This document shows, piece after piece, positions 1 through 6,434 of a stretch of 16,786 nucleotides of DNA (position 1 is the stretch's first letter; every line of letters begins with the position of its first letter). Below the pieces are notes generated by a model. The model made no database searches. It was not told the DNA's origin and saw only the letters and a program-made list of their open reading frames with translations. Both the position numbers and the translations under genes were made by a program. The DNA is from an uncultured Porphyromonadaceae bacterium (GTDB taxonomy: Bacteria > Bacteroidota > Bacteroidia > Bacteroidales > Muribaculaceae). The stretch spans positions 1 to 16,786 of the forward strand of contig CABRZA010000042.1 in the NCBI GenBank assembly GCA_902475285.1, written 5' to 3'.

Positions 1-63
1 CAAGTACACTCCTTCGTCACATGTCGAAAATCGTCGCAAGCTATGCGTCCCTATCGGCAACAT
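1..63 (-). CDS. possible 5' end of a further gene of the polysaccharide cassette (partial)
   Basis: On the minus strand an ATG at 61-63 opens a frame of 21 codons (MLPIGTHSLRRFSTCDEGVY, then L) that runs without a stop to the window edge. It begins 17 bases after the wecB stop codon, a spacing like that between the other genes of this cassette. That spacing and the open frame are the only support. The fragment is too short to recognise a family, so no function is proposed. It could equally be untranslated sequence downstream of wecB. Confidence 0.3.
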   Translation of the reverse strand, partial: MLPIGTHSLRRFSTCDEGVYL

Positions 64-80
64 TTATTATTAAACAAGCT

Positions 81-1280
81 CTAAATGTTTTTGCGGAGAT
101 ACTCCACTATTCTGCCGCAAGCACGCCCGTCGCCGTAGGGGTTGGCTATCAGGCTCTTGCTGTCGTAGTAATCCTTGTCGTCGAGAAAATGCGACGCGTT
201 GGAGAGAATCTTCTGCACATCGGTGCCAACCAGGTGTATGGTGCCGGCGGCAAGGGCTTCGGGACGCTCGGTAACCTCGCGCATCACCAGTACGGGCTTT
301 GCAAGCGAGGGGGCTTCCTCCTGTATGCCGCCGCTGTCGGTTATGATGAGATATGAGCGCTTCATAGCAAAGACAAATTGCAGATATTCAAGAGGTTCGA
401 TAAAGAACACATTGTCAAGGTCGAGGGGCCCGAACATCTCGGCGATCGGACGGCGCACATTGGGGTTGAGGTGCATGGGGTATACGATGTCGACCTGCGG
501 ATAACGCCTTGCCAGTTCCGCCAAAGCCGTGCAGATGTTGCGAAAACCTTCGCCGAAGTTCTCGCGACGGTGGCCGGTGACGAGCACCATGCGCCGCCCT
601 TGCTCGAGGCGCGAACAGTCGTAGCCGGCGGCACGGAGGTCGTCGGCGAGGCGCTCGCGAAGACTGAGGTCCGACTCGATTTTGTCGTTGACGGTATACA
701 ATGCGTCAATAACAGTATTTCCGGTGACGATTATGTTGGCGCCGTCGACATTCTCGCGCAGGAGATTTTCGCGTGCGGCAGGCGTGGGGGCAAAATGATG
801 CGTGGCGAGGCGGCCGGTGAGTCGGCGGTTCATTTCCTCGGGCCAGGGCGAATAGATGTCGCCGGTGCGGAGGCCGGCCTCCACATGGCCCACGGGAATC
901 TGGGCGTAGAAGGCTGCGAGGGCTGCGGCGGTTGACGTCGAAGTGTCGCCGTGCACGAGCACCACATCGGGTTTTGCCTGGGCGAGCACGCGCCGCATGC
1001 CGTCGAGGATGCGCACCGTCACATCGGTGAGGTCCTGGCCCGGCTTCATGATGTCGAGGTCGTAGTCGGGTGTGATTTCGAAGAGATGAAGCACCTGGTC
1101 GAGCATCTGGCGGTGCTGCCCGGTGACGCACACTATGGTGCGGAAATTTTCGGCATCGGCCTGGAGGGCCTTGACCAGCGGTGCCATCTTTATGGCCTCG
1201 GGACGTGTGCCGAACACCACCATCACGCTCCGCTGTCGCGGCGCGCAGGGGGCATTATGCTGCTGATTGTCGGTAGTCAT
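81..1280 (-). CDS. wecB: UDP-N-acetylglucosamine 2-epimerase (non-hydrolysing)
   Basis: This 399-residue cytoplasmic enzyme interconverts UDP-GlcNAc and UDP-ManNAc, the first committed step to N-acetylmannosaminuronic acid. The fold is GT-B-like. Visible family motifs are GTRPEAIKMAPLV (24-36), the GDTST loop with an Asp at 112, HVEAGLRTG (132-140), PEEMNRR (147-153), GHRREN (236-241) and the UDP-binding TDSGGIQEE (314-322) followed by REVTERPEA. The acidic residues expected for catalysis (D112, E134, E148) are all present. The length is slightly above the usual 370-385 because of a polar N-terminal extension of about 17 residues. The annotated ATG lies 13 bases after the preceding stop; a later start at Met20 is possible. 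It is the third gene of the wecC-wecG-wecB transcription unit. The non-hydrolysing form is favoured because the dehydrogenase that uses UDP-ManNAc is beside it. Confidence 0.95.
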   Translation of the reverse strand: MTTDNQQHNAPCAPRQRSVMVVFGTRPEAIKMAPLVKALQADAENFRTIVCVTGQHRQMLDQVLHLFEITPDYDLDIMKPGQDLTDVTVRILDGMRRVLAQAKPDVVLVHGDTSTSTAAALAAFYAQIPVGHVEAGLRTGDIYSPWPEEMNRRLTGRLATHHFAPTPAARENLLRENVDGANIIVTGNTVIDALYTVNDKIESDLSLRERLADDLRAAGYDCSRLEQGRRMVLVTGHRRENFGEGFRNICTALAELARRYPQVDIVYPMHLNPNVRRPIAEMFGPLDLDNVFFIEPLEYLQFVFAMKRSYLIITDSGGIQEEAPSLAKPVLVMREVTERPEALAAGTIHLVGTDVQKILSNASHFLDDKDYYDSKSLIANPYGDGRACGRIVEYLRKNI

Positions 1281-1293
1281 TTTTACAGAAAGA

Positions 1294-2016
1294 TTAGAAT
1301 TTGTGCCACAGCAGCCACCATGCGTACTTCACATACTTTATGTTGCGCTTTATGCGCTTGGGCTGCCGCAGAAGGCGGTAGGCAAACTCGGCGTTATGGT
1401 CGATCCACCACTTGGGCGCACGGGGCACACGGCCGGTGTACACGTCGAAGCTTCCGCCGAGGCCCTGATAGATAGCCTTGTGGCGCTTGAGCATGTCGGC
1501 CATGAGGAGCTCCTGAGTGGGCGAGCCCATGGCCACGAACACCACGTCGGGGCGCTTTTCGGCCACGTCGTCGATAAGAGCCCGGCGGTCGGCCTCGTCT
1601 TTGAGGTAGCCGTGGTGGTGCCCCACAATGTCAATGTCGGGGAAATCGGCGCGCAGGCGCTCCACGGTGGCTTCGTGCACATCGGGCTTGGCGCCGATGA
1701 TGTAGAAGGTGCGCTTGCCGTGGAAACGGCGCACGATATGCAGCCACAGCTCGCAGCCGGCAATCTTGCATGCTTGTGCCGCACCTTTCTGACGTGCGGC
1801 AAGCACGGCGCCCGAACCGTCGCAGTAAGATATGTTGGAGTTGATTATGGCTCGCGTTGTAGGATTGGCGTTGATGATTTTTTCGGCATTGACGGCCACG
1901 AGTATGCCCTTGCGGGCGTCGGCGTAGTCGATAAGCTCGTCGACGCCACCGAAGGCGTACACCTCCACGCCGCGCAGACTCACGCGCTGCGGTGCCGTTG
2001 AATTTCGGTCGGTCAT
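1294..2016 (-). CDS. wecG: WecG/TagA/CpsF-family glycosyltransferase (probable ManNAcA transferase)
   Basis: This 240-residue GT26-family enzyme transfers an N-acetylmannosamine-type sugar from its UDP donor to an undecaprenyl-linked acceptor at the inner face of the cytoplasmic membrane. Family motifs seen are VNAEKIINA (42-50), CDGSGAVLAA (65-74), the GSPTQE loop (164-169), and GLGGSFDVYTGRVPRAP (185-201). The last 25 residues are basic and aromatic (RQPKRIKRNIKYVKYAWWLL), matching the C-terminal appendage that in this family docks the protein to the membrane and helps form the active site. Donor choice between UDP-ManNAc (TagA) and UDP-ManNAcA (WecG) cannot be read from the motifs; I infer ManNAcA because the UDP-ManNAc dehydrogenase lies 16 bases upstream in the same unit. 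The gene symbol is therefore functional shorthand, not proven orthology to the enterobacterial enzyme. Confidence 0.88.
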   Translation of the reverse strand: MTDRNSTAPQRVSLRGVEVYAFGGVDELIDYADARKGILVAVNAEKIINANPTTRAIINSNISYCDGSGAVLAARQKGAAQACKIAGCELWLHIVRRFHGKRTFYIIGAKPDVHEATVERLRADFPDIDIVGHHHGYLKDEADRRALIDDVAEKRPDVVFVAMGSPTQELLMADMLKRHKAIYQGLGGSFDVYTGRVPRAPKWWIDHNAEFAYRLLRQPKRIKRNIKYVKYAWWLLWHKF

Positions 2017-2032
2017 GTCTTGACTCTGGCGG

Positions 2033-3241
2033 CTACTGGTTCTTGAAAATGCCGCAGAAGTCGAGAATAACTTTGCTGTCGTCGCCGCAGAGGCTGCGGA
2101 AAGGCGTGTGCGCGGTGAGGAACACCACGATGTCGGCCTCGCGGTAGGCCTCGCGATAGTCGGCGAGGCGATATTCCTTGTGCTCTTTCACATTGGGCTC
2201 TGCCACAAGAATTTTCGCGTCGGGACAACGGTGTATCACCATGTCGATGATATGTTTTGCCGGACTCTGGCGAAGGTCGTCGATATCGGGCTTGAAGGCC
2301 ACACCCATCATAGCCACCACAGGCTTTCGGCCATTGGCGAGCTCGAACTCGAGCATGGCGTTGACGGTCTTCTCCACGCACCAATCGGCCTTGTAGTTGT
2401 TGATGCGGCGCGCGTCGGCGATAATCTTGGCCTCCTCGGGGTATGCGGAAGTGATGAAATAGGGGTCGACGGCTATGCAGTGGCCGCCCACGCCGCAGCC
2501 GGGACGCAGGATATTGACGCGCGGATGCTTGTTGGCCAGACGGATAAGCTCCCACACGTCGATACCGGCACGGTCGCATATCATCGACAGCTCGTTGGCG
2601 AAGGCTATCTGCACGTCGCGGCTGGAATTCTCGGTGAGCTTGCACATCTCGGCTGTGCGTGCGTTGGTAGCGTGGAGTTCGCCCGTGACAAAAAGCGAGT
2701 AGAACTCTCTCGCCTTTGCTGTTGATGCTTCGTCGATACCGCCTATCACACGGTCGTTGTGCACGAGTTCGTAGAGAACGTTGCCGGGGAGGACGCGCTC
2801 GGGGCAGTAAGCCACGCTGATGCGGCCTTTGAGCTCGGGGCGCTCCTTATATATGATGTCGGCCATGAGCTCGGTGGTGCCCACGGGCGAAGTGGATTCG
2901 ATTACAAAAAGGCTGTCCTCTTTGAGGAAGGGTATTACGGCGCGCGTGGCGGCCTCTACATATGATGTGTCGGGCTGATGGTTGCCCTTGAAAGGTGTAG
3001 GTACGACGATGAAGTAGGCATCGGCCTCCTCGGGCGAGGTGGCGGCACGCAGAGAGCCGTCGGCCACCACACGCTCAAGACATTCGCCCAGTCCGGGCTC
3101 TATGATGTGCAGCTTGCCGGCGTTGGTTTGAGCTACCACAGCGGGGTTTATGTCGACACCGAGCACCTCCACGCCGTGCATCGCGGCAGTGATGGCCGTG
3201 GGCAACCCGATGTAGCCAAGCCCCATGAAACATGCTTTCAT
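2033..3241 (-). CDS. wecC: UDP-N-acetyl-D-mannosamine dehydrogenase
   Basis: This 402-residue cytoplasmic NAD-dependent enzyme oxidises UDP-ManNAc twice to UDP-ManNAcA. The N-terminal Rossmann nucleotide-binding motif is GLGYIGLP (7-14). STSPVGTTE (117-125) and YCPERVLPG (145-153) are typical of the UDP-glucose/GDP-mannose dehydrogenase family. The central helix carries KLTENSSRDVQIAFANE (201-217), and the active-site motif GCGVGGHCI (248-256) places the catalytic cysteine at residue 255. The start chosen is the ATG at 3239-3241, which gives MKACFMGLGYIG directly at the Rossmann fold. An upstream in-frame start at 3292 would add 17 unrelated residues and would lie inside the predicted promoter, so it is rejected. 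The gene is the first of the minus-strand cassette and has its own Bacteroidetes-type promoter with a leader of roughly 45 bases. The epimerase neighbour supports ManNAc rather than glucose as the substrate sugar. Confidence 0.94.
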   Translation of the reverse strand: MKACFMGLGYIGLPTAITAAMHGVEVLGVDINPAVVAQTNAGKLHIIEPGLGECLERVVADGSLRAATSPEEADAYFIVVPTPFKGNHQPDTSYVEAATRAVIPFLKEDSLFVIESTSPVGTTELMADIIYKERPELKGRISVAYCPERVLPGNVLYELVHNDRVIGGIDEASTAKAREFYSLFVTGELHATNARTAEMCKLTENSSRDVQIAFANELSMICDRAGIDVWELIRLANKHPRVNILRPGCGVGGHCIAVDPYFITSAYPEEAKIIADARRINNYKADWCVEKTVNAMLEFELANGRKPVVAMMGVAFKPDIDDLRQSPAKHIIDMVIHRCPDAKILVAEPNVKEHKEYRLADYREAYREADIVVFLTAHTPFRSLCGDDSKVILDFCGIFKNQ

Positions 3242-3289
3242 TGTATATGGTATTATTGACAAAAAGTCGTTCGGTTTATAATCAGCGTG

Positions 3290-3321
3290 CAAATTTAGCG
3301 AAATTTTCTTAATTTGTCAAT
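3290..3321 (-). promoter_or_regulatory. predicted promoter of the wecC-wecG-wecB unit
   Basis: Read on the minus strand, TAAATTTG (3297-3290) matches the Bacteroidetes -7 consensus TAnnTTTG exactly. ATTG (3321-3318) stands 20 bases upstream and matches the -33 element TTTG at three of four bases. Transcription would begin near 3284-3287, giving a leader of about 45 bases. The start-proximal sequence is AT-rich without a Shine-Dalgarno motif. The -33 element lies one base from the -33 element of the divergent ruvX promoter. Confidence 0.65.
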
Positions 3322-3344
3322 ACCGCGAAGATTTTGTAACTTTG
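3313..3344 (+). promoter_or_regulatory. predicted promoter of ruvX-def
   Basis: TTTG at 3313-3316 and TAACTTTG at 3337-3344 are exact matches to the Bacteroidetes -33 and -7 elements, 20 bases apart. Transcription is expected 4-8 bases after the -7 box, i.e. about 3348-3352. The ruvX ATG is at 3350-3352, so the transcript would be leaderless or carry only one or two untranslated bases. Confidence 0.75.
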
Positions 3345-3349
3345 CAGTC

Positions 3350-3793
3350 ATGAAACCGGGACGCATACTCGCCGTCGACGCCGGCCGAAAGCGCTGCGGC
3401 ATTGCCGTAACCGACCCCGCCCGCATTGTGGCCACGGGGCTCGACACCGTACCCACTGCCTCGCTGGCCCAATATGTTGCCTCATACGTGGCCCGCGAGC
3501 CGGTGCTCCTGATTGTGGTGGGCGAGCCGCACACGCTTGCCGGAGAGGCTTCAGAGTCGGCACGATTCATAGAGCCGGCTCTCGCGCGACTGAGGAAGGC
3601 CGTTCCCGGCATCGCCATAGAGCGTTTCGACGAGCGTTTCACTTCCGTGCTGGCACACCGGGCCATGCTCGACGGAGGTCTGCGCCGCGACGCCCGCCGC
3701 GACAAAGCCTTGGTCGACAAGATTTCGGCCACAATCATCCTAAGCGACTTCCTCGAAAGCCGCCGCTACAAAGAACTCGAACCGACACTATGA
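3350..3793 (+). CDS. ruvX: RuvX/YqgF-family putative Holliday junction resolvase
   Basis: This 147-residue RNase H-fold nuclease (YqgF/RuvX) is associated with Holliday-junction resolution and, in some bacteria, with 16S rRNA processing. The N-terminal strand carries LAVDAGRKRCGIAVTD (7-22) with the metal-binding Asp10. The second acidic position falls in VVGEPH (57-61), where most family members have VGLP. DERFTS (94-99) and LVDKISATIIL (121-131, Asp123) complete the active-site set. Length is normal for the family. The start is the ATG at 3350: an in-frame TTG at 3314 would add 12 residues but lies within the -33 element. The stop codon overlaps the def start by four bases (ATGA at 3790-3793), implying translational coupling. 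Confidence 0.9.
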   Translation: MKPGRILAVDAGRKRCGIAVTDPARIVATGLDTVPTASLAQYVASYVAREPVLLIVVGEPHTLAGEASESARFIEPALARLRKAVPGIAIERFDERFTSVLAHRAMLDGGLRRDARRDKALVDKISATIILSDFLESRRYKELEPTL

Positions 3794-4371
3794 AACTACC
3801 CGTTTATCTCTACGGTCATCCGGTGCTCCGCGCCGTGTCGACCCCTCTCACGCCCGACAGCCCCGAGGCCGAAGGGCTCGGCGAACTCATCGAGCAGATG
3901 TACGCCGCCATGTACGAATCGGAAGGCGTGGGCCTGGCAGCCCCGCAGATAGGACGCAACATACGTCTGGTGGTAATCGACGCCGATCCCGTGGCCGAGA
4001 CCTTTCCCGAATGCGCCGGCCGCAAACTTACCCTCATCAACCCCGAAATCGAGATTCTCGACGGCGACACCATAAGCCGCAGCGAAGGTTGCCTGAGCCT
4101 TCCCGGCATATCGGAGAACGTGCCCCGCGTGGAGCATATACGCCTCAATTGGCTCGACGCCGACTTCAAGCCGCACACCGAGGAGATAAGCGGCTATCTG
4201 GCACGCATAGTCCAGCACGAATGCGACCACTTGGAAGGCCGCATGTTCATCGACCACCTCAGCGGCATACGCCGCCAGCTCATCAAGGGTAAGCTCAACC
4301 GCATCCTCACCGGCCGCGTCGACGTTGACTACCCCGTGCGTTTCGCCCCCTCGGTGCGCAAGCACAGATAA
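3790..4371 (+). CDS. def: peptide deformylase
   Basis: This 193-residue metalloenzyme removes the formyl group from the N-terminal methionine of nascent proteins. All three family motifs are intact: GVGLAAPQIG (46-55, motif 1), EGCLSLPG (99-106, motif 2 with the metal-ligand Cys101) and HECDHLEG (143-150, motif 3 with two metal-ligand histidines and the catalytic Glu). The length and the long segment between motifs 1 and 2 fit Bacteroidetes-type deformylases. The last 40 residues are basic and divergent. The start overlaps the ruvX stop, so the two are very probably co-transcribed and coupled. A hairpin 19 bases after the stop may end this transcript. Confidence 0.95.
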   Translation: MKLPVYLYGHPVLRAVSTPLTPDSPEAEGLGELIEQMYAAMYESEGVGLAAPQIGRNIRLVVIDADPVAETFPECAGRKLTLINPEIEILDGDTISRSEGCLSLPGISENVPRVEHIRLNWLDADFKPHTEEISGYLARIVQHECDHLEGRMFIDHLSGIRRQLIKGKLNRILTGRVDVDYPVRFAPSVRKHR

Positions 4372-4387
4372 TGGTTATAGGGGATTG

Positions 4388-4415
4388 TAGGTTTGGGAAT
4401 TGTTTTTCCCAAGCC
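4388..4415 (+). terminator. hairpin between def and ettA (weak terminator or leader hairpin)
   Basis: Bases 4390-4399 pair with 4406-4415 in a ten-base-pair stem containing one G-U pair (left arm GGTTTGGGAA) around a six-base loop. It is followed by TTTCATT, a poor U-tract. It could terminate ruvX-def weakly. An alternative reading is that TAGGTTTG at 4388-4395 is the -7 element of an ettA promoter, because it matches TAnnTTTG exactly. However, no TTTG lies 19-21 bases upstream, and the same bases form the stem, so the two readings compete. Confidence 0.45.
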
Positions 4416-4481
4416 TTTCATTCCCCCGCGTCCCTACCCTCCACCATTTCCCAATCTCCAACCCCATTACTACATTAAAAC
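4416..4481 (+). promoter_or_regulatory. pyrimidine-rich, nearly G-free leader of ettA
   Basis: The 66 bases before the ettA ATG are made almost wholly of C, T and A. The only guanines are the two in CCGCGTCC near 4427-4434, and roughly the last 50 bases contain none. Such a sequence has little capacity to fold and contains no Shine-Dalgarno motif. It directly precedes the start codon, so it is probably an unstructured 5' UTR. Nothing shows whether a factor binds it. Confidence 0.4.
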
Positions 4482-6167
<1,686 letters not shown>

Positions 6168-6172
6168 GCCTA

Positions 6173-6205
6173 CGCCGCCCCGCTGCCCAGGGCGGCGATT
6201 TTTTT
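6173..6205 (+). terminator. rho-independent terminator of ettA
   Basis: CGCCGCCC (6173-6180) pairs perfectly with GGGCGGCG (6190-6197) around a nine-base loop and is followed by A and seven T residues (6199-6205). It begins six bases after the ettA stop codon. It is a textbook intrinsic terminator and separates ettA from the lipoprotein operon. Confidence 0.93.
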
Positions 6206-6212
6206 GCATTGG

Positions 6213-6238
6213 GCACAGGGAATTGAACCGGCCTGTGC
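6213..6238. repeat. spaced inverted repeat upstream of the lipoprotein operon
   Basis: Perfect seven-base arms GCACAGG and CCTGTGC flank a 12-base spacer. No T-tract follows on either strand, so it is not an intrinsic terminator. The half-site spacing would suit a dimeric regulator binding successive helical turns, but it lies nearly 90 bases upstream of the -33 element and no regulator gene is nearby. Its role is unknown. Confidence 0.35.
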
Positions 6239-6324
6239 GACTTGCAAAAAATTGTACGACCGCCGTCCTCCCCCCCCCAAAAAAGACAATATGTGCTTTT
6301 TGCGGCATTATTTGTCTTAAAATG

Positions 6325-6356
6325 TGTGCTCATGTGCGAAAAAATAGTTATCTTTG
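6325..6356 (+). promoter_or_regulatory. predicted promoter of the three-gene lipoprotein operon
   Basis: TATCTTTG at 6349-6356 is an exact TAnnTTTG -7 element. Twenty bases upstream, TGTG at 6325-6328 matches the TTTG -33 element at three of four bases. Expected transcription start is about 6360-6364, giving an A-rich leader of about 70-75 bases that ends in AATAAAAAACA directly before the ATG. There is no Shine-Dalgarno motif, as is usual in the phylum. Confidence 0.65.
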
Positions 6357-6434
6357 CCCGAATTTATGTCTGTTCCATGGCATTGAAATTCCATACATAG
6401 AAACAACAAACTATAATAAACCAAATAAAAAACA

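Larger units (their letters stand above)
6206..6434. other. non-coding region upstream of the lipoprotein operon
   Basis: No credible gene is seen between the ettA terminator and the first lipoprotein. From left to right the region holds an inverted repeat GCACAGG/CCTGTGC (6213-6219 and 6232-6238, 12 bases apart), a run of nine C followed by six A (6270-6284), the predicted promoter (6325-6356), and an A-rich leader of about 75 bases. The one 71-residue open frame across it has no coding character and crosses the promoter. Confidence 0.7.

Noticed and set aside
3242..3292. longer wecC start at 3292
   Set aside because: It would add 17 residues before the Rossmann motif that show no family similarity and would start inside the predicted promoter.
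3314..3349. longer ruvX start at the TTG at 3314
   Set aside because: The added codons lie within the promoter elements; the ATG at 3350 gives the standard family N-terminus.
6209..6245. tRNA T-arm-like string (GGTTCAATTCCC on the minus strand)
   Set aside because: The bases on either side do not form a five-base T-stem, and no anticodon arm, D-arm or acceptor stem can be built around it. The local pairing is the simpler GCACAGG/CCTGTGC dyad.
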